From Coenobita brevimanus (taxonomy: Eukaryota > Arthropoda > Malacostraca > Decapoda > Coenobitidae), in the NCBI GenBank assembly GCA_032717465.1, contig CM064697.1:4715001-4779000 (forward strand): a stretch of 64,000 nt of DNA, read 5' to 3'. Numbering within the stretch: position 1 is the stretch's first letter; the number at the start of each line of letters is the position of its first letter. The notes beneath the pieces were generated by a model. That model searched no databases, was not told the DNA's origin, and saw only the letters and a list, made by a program, of their open reading frames with translations. This document shows positions 22,574 to 37,702 of this stretch, piece after piece. The position numbers and the translations under genes are program-made.

Positions 22574-23022
22574 TTCATGCAGGGATTAGTGGAATTGGTT
22601 ATGGTGGAGCAGCAGCAAGTATGGTAGGAGGTTCTCTCCCGCCCCAGGGCCCTGCCATCTCCCAGCTCCTAGACTTAGATTCACAAAAATGCATCGATCA
22701 GAATCCCATCGAGCTTGACATCGGCAACATCAATTCTGCAGAACTACGGTCTCTTCTTCCCAGCGACCATGATTTTAATGCGTCAATGGTAGATGCTCAT
22801 CTTTCTGAAAACCTCTCGTCAAATTTAAACATAATTGATCCACCACCTCCATCATCTTCACAAAATAAGTTAAGTGGGAAGACATGTAGTAGTGTTGGTC
22901 CAACTTCCTATACAATGAACATTCCTCAGTCCAAGCAAGAGACAGTGTCAGGGGGTTCAGACAGTTTGAACAACCTGAAGTGTGAGATAGAGCTTCTCAA
23001 TCAGCTCTCCTCGGCTCACTGA
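22574..23022 (+). CDS. Terminal exon 3 of the + strand gene; acidic/Ser-rich C-terminus, possibly Dorsal/Rel
   Basis: Two in-frame acceptors are possible: AATAG ending at 22573 (adding VHA) or the stronger TTCATGCAG ending at 22582. Either joins the one-base overhang of 17572. The exon reads about 147-150 residues: GISGIGYGGAAASMVGGSL, then ISQLLDLDSQKCIDQNPIEL, DIGNINSAELRSLLPSDHDF, HLSENLSSNLNIIDPPPPSS, and ends EIELLNQLSSAH with TGA at 23020-23022. The alternating acidic/leucine region looks like an activation domain, and its style recalls C-terminal tails of arthropod Dorsal proteins. I could not confirm this without a search, and no Rel homology domain lies in the window. The stop is followed by repeat-poor sequence suitable as 3' UTR. 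Confidence 0.75.
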
Positions 23023-24660
23023 TGCCTATCATTCTCCTCAAAATGAGTTCAAGGTGCAGCAGCAATGTTTAGCTCCTGGTCTCCCAAGCTAATTCTCATA
23101 CAGTATAAACATTACAACACTATTGCCAATGTCAGTGTGTTTTTGTCTGGCGCCATTTTATATTCCTTAGACAAGATTATTACAGGGATCCTGATGCTAA
23201 ATTTTTCCTACTGACCTTGGCAAAGAACACTGCCATAGGTAACATTTTGTATTTCATGATGAAACTTAAATGACAACTGTCTCTAAAATTTTAATTCTGC
23301 TCAACTCCCAACCCATAGAATGCTGTAAATTACCATATATAAAAATATCAGATGATCCAATTGAACTATTTTTAAAAATGGCATGTATCTCCTAGAGTAT
23401 ATAAATTATCAGACTCATTTATAGAGGGGAGAATTTAATTCTTTGCCAATAATAGTTTACTGTTATTTTATGTTGTGATATTGAGCATAACTTTTTAGGA
23501 AGTTTGTCTCTTAAATGCTTCGCAAAGGATGCTGTAGATTTTATTCTGCAGTCGTTGAAATTTTAAAGGCTTGAAAGGTGAGTGAATGGATTTGTGGCCC
23601 ACATCACTGGGCACTCTGCTGATAACTACTGTACTCATACATAAAGATTTCCCCATTTATTTTATGGAATTAATCCATCCCATATAATGGAGAATAATGA
23701 TCACATATGGCAAAGGGAGATTATATGTAGATATTAGCAGCAACCTGAAATGTTGAATAGATTTGCAAAGATAAAGACATTGCTTGCAAATTTTTTTCTT
23801 TGAGCTGGAAAATCAGGTGCAAAGTTCTCAGAATTAAGGATAGTAGTAAGTCCATTACTACCGGTAGATACAGGCAGCAGTCAGCCAGTGTATTGAAAGT
23901 GATAAGATTTAAAGTTGTATACTGCAAATAAGAGCTTTCTTTTATTATTATATTTTAATATGTCAAGTAAAATGTGAAGTAGGTATTGCACAATGATCTA
24001 ATAGGCTGTGCTTTAAATGCATGAAGTTTATAATTTTTATAGTTTCTAAGAATTTATTTTGGCAGATATCCTTATTTTTTGTACATATGTAGAGTAGGAG
24101 CCAAGAGAGGCCATGCTCCTGCATCGCTACCTGATATTAGTGTTGTTAGTTTCTTAACGTAGTGTTCCTGCCCCCGTATGGACCTGGGATTGTGTGAACC
24201 ATTTTTGACCCAAGAGTTTTGGGATTCCTCGTATTCAGTTGATATATTAAATTATTCACTGATTGACATAGTTGGAGTTACAGTACTCTTTTATAATGAG
24301 TATCAGTCTCCCATCTCTGCAATATTAGTACACACAACCCTTGATTAGGAAGTCTAATTCCTTGTTGCAGGTTAACACTCTACCTAAATTTATTCTACAC
24401 AAGCTCTGTATTGCGAATTAGTACACACAACCCTTGATTAGGATGGCTAATTCCTTGTTGCAGGTTAACACTCTACCTAAATTTATTCTACACAAGTACT
24501 GTATTGAGAAAGCAGTATAAAGGCTTAATTGCTTCTGGCCACACAGGCAAAGTTACCATTTATCCCCTCTGCCACTACCTATAAGTAACTTACACACTTT
24601 GCTAACCCAGAAGTGTTATAACAGTATTTGATAGAACCTATATTAACGTATATACAGTAT
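23023..24660 (+). other. Probable 3' UTR / downstream flank of the + strand gene
   Basis: About 1.6 kb of AT-rich, repeat-poor sequence following the stop codon. No convincing AATAAA was identified here, so the transcript end is not set. It contains the 93-bp tandem duplication at 24324-24509. Confidence 0.45.
24324..24509. repeat. 93-bp tandem duplication
   Basis: ATTAGTACACACAACCCTTG occurs at 24324 and again at 24417, and the two 93-bp units are nearly identical through TTTATTCTACACAAG. Confidence 0.9.
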
Positions 24661-24672
24661 TGTGTTGGAAAA

Positions 24673-25010
24673 TCTATCTATCTATCTTCCAATCCTGTGT
24701 CGCCCCATGAGGAGCGTAGGAAGTAGCCCTGACATTTATGATGAGAATGACGAGCCACACTCATCCCTGAGTGGCATTACGTGAGTAGTAAACCCCAACC
24801 ATCCCTTGGATGTAAACCTACACAGGCTTAATTGGATTGGAGCGCCTTAATTACCCATTATACCACCAGATGCCATAATTTGGTTATATGGTTACCACCC
24901 AGTATATAGTAAATGGTATCCTGGTGTACAGGAAACCATTTGGCTTGTCACCCAGTGTGCAGTCACCCATAGGCAGAAGGAAGGGGAAAGAATGAAGGAA
25001 AGAAAGACAG
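24673..25010 (-). mobile_element. SINE-A copy, minus strand, with GATA tail
   Basis: Reverse orientation: (TCTA)n tail at 24673-24686, then GCCCCATGAGGAGCGTAGG, the tRNA-like segment, and the hairpin near 24909-24940, ending in the pyrimidine region. Other copies of this family end in GGAT repeats, whereas this one ends in GATA repeats as LINE-A does. Confidence 0.8.
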
Positions 25011-28252
<3,242 letters not shown>

Positions 28253-28286
<34 letters not shown>

Positions 28287-28386
28287 TGCGTGTGCACACA
28301 CTCGTGCGTGCGTGTGTGCATGCCTACATGCGTGTGTGTGTGGTGTGTGTGTGTGTGGTGTGTGTGTGTGTGGTGTGTGTGTGTGC
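28253..28386. repeat. (GT)n-rich imperfect microsatellite
   Basis: A GT run interrupted by GCGTGCGTG, CATGCCTACATGCGTG and three GTGTGTGTGTGTGG units. Confidence 0.9.
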
Positions 28387-28793
28387 ACACAATAGGGCAA
28401 CTTTTCATGGTTTGGTAATAATGTATATTACTGATGATTTTTGTTCCCTATGTTGTTTTGTTTTTTTTCTACACATTTTGTACTTTTTATACTTATAATG
28501 ACTTTTATAACAATTACGTTTTGAAATTTGCCCTAACAGAATCTATTCTGCTTCAAGACTGATGTTATTCATAAATCTTGAAACATTCCCATTATCCCAT
28601 CCTACATGTCCAGTTTCATATACATACGGTTTATATATATATCACTTTGGTGCACTTGATATGTAAGTACATATGCTGTTTTCCATAAGCTAAATAGACA
28701 CACAAAATATCGCTGAAAGTAGGAATATAAAAAGTACATGGAGATATTGTTTCTTTTATAATTACAGTATGTACTGTACATATTGTGTATACA

Positions 28794-28831
<38 letters not shown>

Positions 28832-28860
28832 CGCACTGTACTGTACTATGTATATACATA

Positions 28861-29543
28861 CGGTGATCCCATGGCTATTGCGCATAATTGGTACCGAGCA
28901 TGGTGCGTGATAATGAAATTGTGAAATAATGAAAATGCACAACCTGTGGGATTTGTCCTAATTGGTACCAGATATAAAATTGCAAAATAACAATAATGTA
29001 GAAACTATGAAATTTATCCTAATTGGTACCAGATATCCCGAGTGCAAGCTCAAATTTTCCCTTTTATAGCAATTTAGAATCACTTACTCACCCTGCCCTA
29101 GGGTGGGAAAGGAGGTCCAGATGATGATGATGAAGATGATAGAATCACTGAATGCATACTGCACCTACTGTTATAGTAAGTATCAGAAACACACATAGGC
29201 ATGGTTAGGTTAATAGAAAGGGATGAAAAAGATACAACAAAGAAGGAACACATACCAAATAGAGACCTGAGGTGAGCTTGAGATAAGGGGTTCTGAGCCA
29301 AGGGGGTGGAGAGTTAGCGGTCTTCTCCACCTGGCGTTAAGTGATCGAATAGGATCTCATCTTTGAATCCTTGAAAACCATCAGAAACCACAGACTTTGC
29401 ATTATCATTACTGACAGAAACCAGCTCAGGTGTGCGGTAATGAAAATTTTTAGCTGAAAAATGCATGATAATGGAAGGAGTGCAGATTTTCATCTTGCAG
29501 TGAAATGAAAACCATTACAACCAAGTGTGCAATAACCAAGGGG

Positions 29544-29550
<7 letters not shown>
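28861..29550. mobile_element. Tigger-like MITE, about 690 bp, with a nested LINE-B tail
   Basis: The left end CGGTGATCCCATGGCTATTG and the complement of the right end, CAGGCCCCTTGGTTATTGCA, are similar inverted repeats of the CAGTGATCCCTCGGTTATTGC kind. The left flank is TA; the right flank has run into a (GT)n. Inside, near 29089-29140, is a LINE-B 3' end with a GATGAT tail. No transposase remains. Confidence 0.55.
29089..29140 (+). mobile_element. Solo LINE-B 3' end with GAT tail
   Basis: CACCCTGCCCTAGGGTGGGA then AAGGAGGTCCAGATGATGATGA matches the 3' end of LINE-B (complement of 53108-53155) and the fragment at 47610-47670. Confidence 0.75.
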
Positions 29551-29634
<84 letters not shown>

Positions 29635-29712
29635 ATGTGTGTGCGTGTGTGTGTGTGTGTGTGCATGTGTGTGCGTGTGTGTGTGTGCATGTGTGTGCGT
29701 GTGCATGCATGC
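29545..29712. repeat. (GT)n microsatellite with GCATGTGTGTGCGT variants
   Basis: A pure GT run to about 29631, then a higher-order pattern in which GCAT/GCGT interruptions recur about every 20-40 bp. Confidence 0.95.
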
Positions 29713-29721
29713 GTTGGGGGG

Positions 29722-30343
29722 GTAACTCAGGCAATTCGCGGTTATTATAGTCTTATTACCCACCGTGACTTAGAAATTCCATGAATGATAAATATCATAA
29801 CTTACGGGGAAAGTTACCTATGAGTCTAACCTTTTGGCAAAGTTGCCCACTACCACCATACACCCAACTAGTCACCAGCAGACACAGACACCCTTTCAAA
29901 ACAGTATGTAATGCATAGTATTTAATGGGAATGAACAATATTGTAAGGTTCTTATATGATTCAAACTGACGACAATGCTTAAGTGAATGAGGGAAGGGGA
30001 GGGGTTCCAAGGCATGAGACACACTATAGCCTCTCAGCATGAGGCGAGTGTGGTGGTAGCATGGACAACAGGGTGAACTAGTGCACCTGCTTGCTGCTAG
30101 GTGAGGGTGGGAATTGCTGTGATTGGCTTGTCATGCTTGAACGTGATTGGCTTCTGGCTGCAACTAACATTAACGATGCTGCAACCTGGAAAAAACCCTA
30201 GGAAATGAGTCACTTGGGACAGTGACCACAGGTATCAAATTGATAAAATTGGTTACTCTGACGTACAAGTGATAATGGTTTGGCTGGAAAAATAACTGTG
30301 AATTTGAAAACCGTGACTAACAACCCCGCGATATGTGAGTTGA
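29722..30343. mobile_element. Possible Tigger-like MITE
   Basis: The left end GTAACTCAGGCAATTCGCGG and the complement of the right end, GTCAACTCACATATCGCGGG, are weakly matching inverted repeats. No clear target duplication was found, so this is tentative. Confidence 0.35.
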
Positions 30344-30360
30344 CTTTATAAATGTATGCA

Positions 30361-30361
30361 G

Positions 30362-30392
<31 letters not shown>

Positions 30393-30504
30393 ATCCATCC
30401 ATCATCCAATCCTACATTGCCCCATGAGGAGCGTAGGAGCCCAGGTTTAGGCAAGTTGGTCCTGACATTTAAGATGAGAGTGATATATATATATACTGTA
30501 TACA

Positions 30505-30555
<51 letters not shown>
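30361..30555 (-). mobile_element. SINE-A 3' end embedded in (TA)n
   Basis: A 94-bp piece of SINE-A in reverse orientation (30391-30484: CCATCCATCCATCATCCAAT through CCTGACATTTAAGATGAGAG) lies between two TA microsatellites (30361-30390 and 30484-30555). Insertion into a TA array, or growth of the array from the insertion joint, would explain it. Confidence 0.75.
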
Positions 30556-30561
<6 letters not shown>

Positions 30562-30960
30562 CAGTATATCTCATCTCATCAGCCGTTTGTGTGTCCACTG
30601 CAGGACCGGCCTGTTCCGACTGAAGTGGGGACAATACAGCCAAGGTATCTCTGCAAAGTGGCTTAGGCTGTCTAGCAGTGATTGTATGTAGGGTGAGAAG
30701 TGCTTGCAAGTGTAATTGTAGTGTTGGAGTGGCTTTGGATGTGTATGTAGTCTGTGAACCAAGTGCAATCGGCCTGCGCAAGCCGACTGGGTGCAAGCAT
30801 ACTTTATAGTATGCGACACTGGTTCAACCACTGCGCCCCTTGTGTCTGCCAATGCAGTACGTGGTATGAAGAACGCTCCCAAAGTTTATTACCCTGGCAG
30901 GGCACGAACCCTCATTCTTCAGTGTATGAAAACGCACACTTTACCACTGTACCATAGAGG
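30562..30960 (-). mobile_element. tRNA-derived SINE, about 400 bp
   Basis: On the minus strand it starts CCTCTATGGTACAGTGGTAA with a box A (TGGTACAGTGG, complement of 30944-30954) and a box B (GGGTTCGTGCC, complement of 30901-30911), 32 bases apart, as in a tRNA. A unique body follows, and the end is GATGAGATGAGA. The family is different from SINE-A, SINE-B and the 5S SINE. No target duplication is visible because TA repeats flank it on both sides. Confidence 0.75.
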
Positions 30961-30962
<2 letters not shown>

Positions 30963-30996
<34 letters not shown>

Positions 30997-31143
30997 TGTA
31001 CTGTACGGTATATATATATATATATACCACTCAGGGATGAGTGAGGCTGGTCACTCTCATCTTAAACGTCAGGACCAACGTGCCTAGCCCCGAGCTCCTA
31101 CACTCCTCATGGGGCAATGTAGGATTGGATGATGGATGGATAT
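30963..31143 (+). mobile_element. (TA)n followed by a SINE-A 3' end
   Basis: TA repeats (30963-31027) run into CCACTCAGGGATGAGTGAGG and the last 115 bp of SINE-A, ending GGATGATGGATGGATATG and then the giant (CA)n. Confidence 0.8.
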
Positions 31144-32750
<1,607 letters not shown>

Positions 32751-32765
32751 GATACATATATACTG

Positions 32766-32797
<32 letters not shown>

Positions 32798-32800
<3 letters not shown>

Positions 32801-33418
32801 CCAAGGCCTCTCGCTATAATACACTGATTGGGAGAAAGTAAGGTCTGTTAAAACCGATAGTCCGTAATAACCAAGGGTCCTTGCCCAAGGTGGGATTTCA
32901 AGCACATGTTTGAAAATAAGTGATTATAGTAGCATATTCTAATACTAAAAATGAAAACTATACCCATTTTACACTGATTTGGCCTATAATTTTGACCTTT
33001 TGCAGCCTAGTTCATATCCTTGTCATAGCACTTCTTGTGACTAGTACATTATTACAGTACTATAAAGTGTTATTACAACTCAGCAGTCACGATGGGGAGG
33101 GGGTAATTTCAGGCCAGATTGGAGTAAAAAAAAAAGTAGGAGACACACATATTGCGCTTCATTTGTCTGTATTTCCTGCTATCTATGATCTCCAGTCCTT
33201 CAAACACAGTGTGTCCAGGCATCTTGAAAATGATCGGATCATGAATTTGGTTCTCTCTAGTATTTTGTTTTTCTCTTGGGGGGAACAGTTTTTGCAGTCT
33301 CGTTGGCCTTTGGTTCCTTCTTCCTAGCATTAAAAAAATATATATATATTTCATTATAATGAAAGTTCGATGGGCACCGAGGCATTCGTAAAATCCAAAG
33401 TCCGTTGCAGCGAGGGTC
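32798..33418. mobile_element. TA-target MITE, 621 bp, inside (TA)n
   Basis: The left end is TA-GACCCAAGGCCTCTCGCTATAA and the right end complement is TA-GACCCTCGCTGCAACGGAC. The flanks are TA microsatellites on both sides. Its interior (GGTGGGATTTCAAGCAC, CCTTGTCATAGCACTTC, GACTAGTAC) is shared with 58679-59150 and in part with 36981-37060. Confidence 0.7.
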
Positions 33419-33425
33419 TAATATA

Positions 33426-33429
<4 letters not shown>

Positions 33430-33482
<53 letters not shown>

Positions 33483-33492
33483 ATATATATAT
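33430..33492. repeat. (TA)n microsatellite
   Basis: A TA run with two TTTA interruptions, directly right of the 621-bp MITE. Confidence 0.9.
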
Positions 33493-33978
33493 TATATACA
33501 GACACACACACACATACATGCCTATATACATACATATACTGGTATCTGTCACTTAAAGTTGGTCCTTTAGGGGATACTTTTGCTTGGTCCAGGTCCAAAA
33601 CAAATCTGAAGAAAGTTCATAATCACCTAAAGCACAATATCCTGTCAATATAAAAAGTTGTTCAATGGTTATTAAAAAATAAAACATGATAAAAAGAGAC
33701 ACTTCAGGTTATGCTCTGCATATTTACTCCTTTCACTTTATGGCTCAGAATTATCATTTTTTACCCCTTTAAGGTACTGTTAGAGCTGGGTTTTGAATTG
33801 CTAACCGGAAGAGGATGCCCCAAATCTAGCACCACGAGAACAAAATCATTAGGTAAAAGAGGGATCTATTTGTCTGTTTGCCCATCCGTTTGTTAATCTG
33901 TGAGTCTTTCCATCTAGCAATATATATATATATGTATATATATATATATGTACCGTATAAAGATACAGTACTTACATA

Positions 33979-34600
33979 CAGGCGGGTCCTGATCTTACGA
34001 GCTAATTGGGAGCAAGGATTTTGCTCTATAGCCGAATTCTCGTTAAATGAAGCGGAGAACTTGTGGGAAAAATAAGAGTTAGGGAGCAAGGTCTCTGAGC
34101 AACCTCCCCTAAAACCACCAAAATTGACTTTCTGATTATTTTAAGCTGGAATAAGGGGTTAATACAAGAGGGTAATACACCTAACAGCATTAGAAAATGG
34201 GAAGAAAAACATATTCAACAGTTTCTGGGCAACAGAGATAGAAAGCCGAGCACGCTTAGCACTGGGAGCACTTGGGGTCGCAATGGAATGCTTAGAAGAC
34301 GTGGTGATACGGTAATCCTGGGCACAGAAAAAAACCACGCTTCTAGGCCGACCTTGACTGGGCAAGTTTGGCTGGAAGAATGTTTACGAAAATAAGACGG
34401 GAAAAGGCTTGCAGAGCTAGTGTGCGGCACGTTCCCTAGTCGCCAAGGTGACCACGGCGGAGAGCTGCGGCGCAACTCTCATCTCAGTTCTTGTAAGTAC
34501 GGGTTTTTACCTACTTGTTAAACAGGCGGTGGTGCAAATTCCAAGATGTTGTATTAGCGAATTCTCGTTAAATGATTGCTTGTTAACCTGGACTTGCCTG
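33979..34600. mobile_element. TA-target MITE, 622 bp, with extended inverted ends
   Basis: Both ends read ACTTACATACAGGC when taken inward, then GGGTCC or AAGTCC. With TA as target (33977-33978, 34601-34602) the element starts CAGGC. The word GAATTCTCGTTAAATGA appears in direct orientation near both ends (34033 and 34558). No transposase. TA repeats lie on both sides (about 33920-33948 and 34609-34620). Confidence 0.7.
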
Positions 34601-34654
34601 TATGTAAGTATATATATATACCATATATATGTAGGAAAAAGTCTAGGTTAGCAG

Positions 34655-34743
34655 GGGGAAGTCCAGATGATGCTTTTATCGGAATTTCGCATTTTTCGGA
34701 ATGGTTTAGACCCCAATTAGTCTATTACAGTGAGGTCTTACTG
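34655..34743. mobile_element. End fragment of the 63190-type MITE
   Basis: AAGTCCAGATGATGCTTTTA then TCGGAATTTCGCATTTTTCGG and AGGTCTTACTGTA match the complement of the left part of the MITE at 63190-63611. The other end is missing. Confidence 0.55.
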
Positions 34744-34747
34744 TAGG

Positions 34748-34748
<1 letters not shown>

Positions 34749-34787
<39 letters not shown>
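34749..34787. repeat. (TA)n microsatellite at the Tc1 insertion site
   Basis: A TA run that directly abuts the left terminal repeat of the Tc1-like element; TA also follows its right end at 36187. Confidence 0.9.
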
Positions 34788-34788
<1 letters not shown>

Positions 34789-34791
<3 letters not shown>

Positions 34792-36186
34792 TGCTCAGCA
34801 AAAATATATGGCACCTATGTCAAGGCGCCACAAACTTTTGGTGAAAAAAGAATCACCCCTTTTTGGAAGAGAAAATTGAGCCAGAAGTTTCTGGCACTAA
34901 CATGACGTCACGGCAGCCCGGGGCCTTACTGCGCACTGGTTGTCTGATGCCTCAGTTGCCTGCGGGCTGTGAGAGAGAGGGGAACCCGGCCACTTCTCCC
35001 TCTCTTGTTGCGCCATTTTTCACCTAGTGAACCGCAGTGTTTTGGCCTTTGCTACTTTTTAATGTTTCCTACCCGTGAACTGTCTAGTGAAATTATATCA
35101 CAGATCATTGCTCTAAAGGAGGCAGGCCACCCCACGAAGGAAATGAGTGAATTGGTTGGTGTGGCTAGGTCAACAGTGCATAAGTGGTGTGCCCGTTACA
35201 GAGTGGAAAACAGTGGTGACATTCCTACAAGGACACCACAGTCTGGAAGGCCCAGGAAAACTTCCCCCGAGGTCTGTTAATGTGCTCAAACGTGCAGTGG
35301 AGTCTAATCCTCATGTGACTGCAAGGAGAATTAAGGAGAGCAACCCAGAAGTGTTTGGAGAGGTTTCAGTGCACGTTGTTTCTCGAAGAGTCACTGAACT
35401 TTGTTACACAAGCCACAGGCCTGTGAGAAAGCCTCTTCTTACACGTAACCAGCGACTTTGTAGGCTTGCCTTTGCTACAAGTACCTTACCTGGGGTGAGG
35501 AGCAGTGGTTGTCAGTGTTGTGGTCTGATGAGGCAATGTTTACCATTACCTGTAATCAAGGAGTGCGAGTGTACTGGCGCAGAGATAGTGACCCACTTGA
35601 CCCCCATTACGTGGAAAGTACAGTTAAACATCCTGATTCACTAATGATATGGGGTTGTTTCTCTGGTAAGGGATTGGGAAAGCTTGTCATGCTTCCCAGG
35701 AACTGCAGAGTTAATCAGGATGTTTACCTGGAGCTGCTTTGTGATCATTTACCTGAGTCCTTCGAGCTCACAGGTGCATGAGTGTTTCATCTGGACAGTT
35801 TACCTGCTCATAAAGCCAAATCTGTCACCAACTGGCTTCGTGACTGCGAGGTCTCCTTCATGAAAGACTGGCCGGGCAAAAGCCCAGACCTCAACCAGAT
35901 AGAAAACCTCTGGTACCTCGTAAAGAAGAATCTCCAAGGGAAGGACGTGAGCTCTCTGCCTAAGCTGGAAGTAGCCATTCGTGAGTCCTGGGCAAGTATA
36001 TCACCCCAGCACCTGAGGAACCTGGCCCTTTCACTTCCACGACGTCTCAGGTCCGTGAAGAGGCGCAAAGGAAACCCTACCAAGCATTAAAGGTAATTAT
36101 AATGCATTATTTACATGTTTTTTCCATAGTTGAAAGGTTTGGTTTGTTGGGGGGGCCCCGGGTGCCACATAATTCTGTCGAGCATT
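34789..36186 (+). mobile_element. Tc1/mariner transposon, about 1.4 kb, DD35E type, decayed
   Basis: The left end CAGTGCTCAGCAAAAATATATGGCACC and the complement of the right end, TAATGCTCGACAGAATTATGTGGCACC, are imperfect inverted repeats of about 27 bp. Both ends lie in TA microsatellites, in keeping with the TA target. The length and single transposase frame fit the superfamily. Confidence 0.85.
35062..36090 (+). pseudogene. Tc1-like transposase with two frameshifts and one stop
   Basis: The start ATG at 35062 (MFPTRELSSEIISQIIALKE) opens a paired-like HTH (GVARSTVHKWCARY near 35155-35200) and a GRPRK hook. The frame shifts near 35262-35275 and returns near 35475. The catalytic domain shows the first Asp in LWSDEAMF (35527-35529), the second in FHLDSLPAHKAK (35794-35796) and the Glu in SPDLNQIENLW (35902-35904). 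I count 35 residues between the second Asp and the Glu, so DD35E rather than the commoner DD34E. A TGA at 35779-35781 lies just before the second Asp. It ends GNPTKH-stop at 36090. The protein is about 340 residues in the family and is inactive here. Confidence 0.85.
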
Positions 36187-37689
36187 ATATATATATATAT
36201 ATATATGTGTGTGTATACTGTATGTATATATATAGTTGCTTCCGTTGCTCTCCAACTCAAAATTTTATTTGCATACCTATGATGTACATCAACAAGTAGT
36301 TTTTGCATGTCATACCTGGTTGAGCTTTGTGATAATTTACATTCAAAGGTGCTAAGAAGTTTTTGCCTTGTAAGCACAACCAAAGAGTGACATTATTCGT
36401 GATAGCCCTGTGGATTGATTTATGTCCTGCAGAAAGTACAGTAATTTCTCCTGGTAAGACTGTGTACAGTAGTGTACTGTATTAGCATTATCTGTTTGTA
36501 CAAGAAAATTGGGTTTCCTTTTAAATATTAAGTTATGCAGGTTGTATAACAAGTAAAGTCAGAGTACTGTCCTTTCATATGAAACAATTAAACAATTTAT
36601 GTGCACAAATTTTTATTCATGTTTTAGCCCAGTGCAGTATGATATGAAATTTTTGAGGAAGTATGAAATCTGATGTGTAATAATAAAAAGAATTTTTTTT
36701 ATTGATTGGGCTTCTTAATGTGATCCTGAAGACAAACATTCAGTACAATTCTTACATTGTAGTAAAAAATTAAGTAAATAAATAAACAGAAGGCTTCACA
36801 GAAGTGAATCAGTCAGGGTGATAGTCATATGATACTACACTCTTTTTACCTTGGCCCAGTTTTAGTCCTTTCAGAGCTTATTTCACTTAGCTTAATGATA
36901 AAATAACAGTGCTGTCTCTGTATCTTTTCCATAGCACTTCCCAATGACTGGCATTAGATTCCAGTGGTAATCTCTTGTTTTGACTGTACTCGTAATGGTG
37001 AGATGGTAATTTTAGGCCAAGTTAGAGTAGAAAGGGTATAACTGGCTCAGATCACAAGGAAGTTGTCGGAGTTTTTAGATTACATAATGGCACTTGGGAC
37101 ATAGTTTGATTACCTGCCTTGAAGTGTTCTGGACTGGAGTAGCCTAGCTCAGATCTGTACACCTTCCAGGTAGTAATATGAGTGTATCTGTTTCCCTATC
37201 CACCCTTCAGTTGGTCAGTCATTCAGTCTGGTACCCTACCCACCCTTCTCAGTCAGAAAGTCAGTTGGTCAGTCAGGTAGTCAGTCAGTCCATTTTCTCT
37301 CTCTCTCTCTCTTACTCAAGTGAGAGTGAGGTATAGGGACCTCACTGTGTTTAATACTTTAATACTGTTATCTTCATTAATCCTCTCATGGTTACAGAAC
37401 ATTAATATTCTGTCCAAGCTAATGCAAAATTATTTTAAGCTGGTGCATCATATAAGCTTGAGTGTTAACATGTGTATTATTTTACATTAACTTTGGGGTT
37501 CATTTACACTATGGAGAAAGCACAAGTATAATCATCATTTCTTCATAAATTACAAGACCAGGAGGAGAGTGTACGTGTGATGTAAAACAGAATGGCCTTG
37601 AATTGCTTCCTAACCAATGATGTTCCCCTTGATAATAACCCACTTACCAGATGATCCAGATCCATGTGTAAGGCACTAGATTATGAGGG
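36187..37689. other. Mostly unique AT-rich sequence
   Basis: TA repeats at 36187-36206. A segment at about 36981-37060 (GTAATGGTGAGATGGTAATTT then AGGCCAAGTTAGAGTAGAAAG) matches the interior of the MITE at 32798-33418. A (GTCAGTCA)n-like stretch lies at 37209-37290. No gene is seen. Confidence 0.5.
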
Positions 37690-37702
37690 AATGAAGGTAT
37701 TG

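Noticed and set aside
30901..30958. A functional tRNA gene
   Set aside because: Box A and box B exist, but no good cloverleaf stem pairing or anticodon loop could be drawn; the segment heads a SINE.
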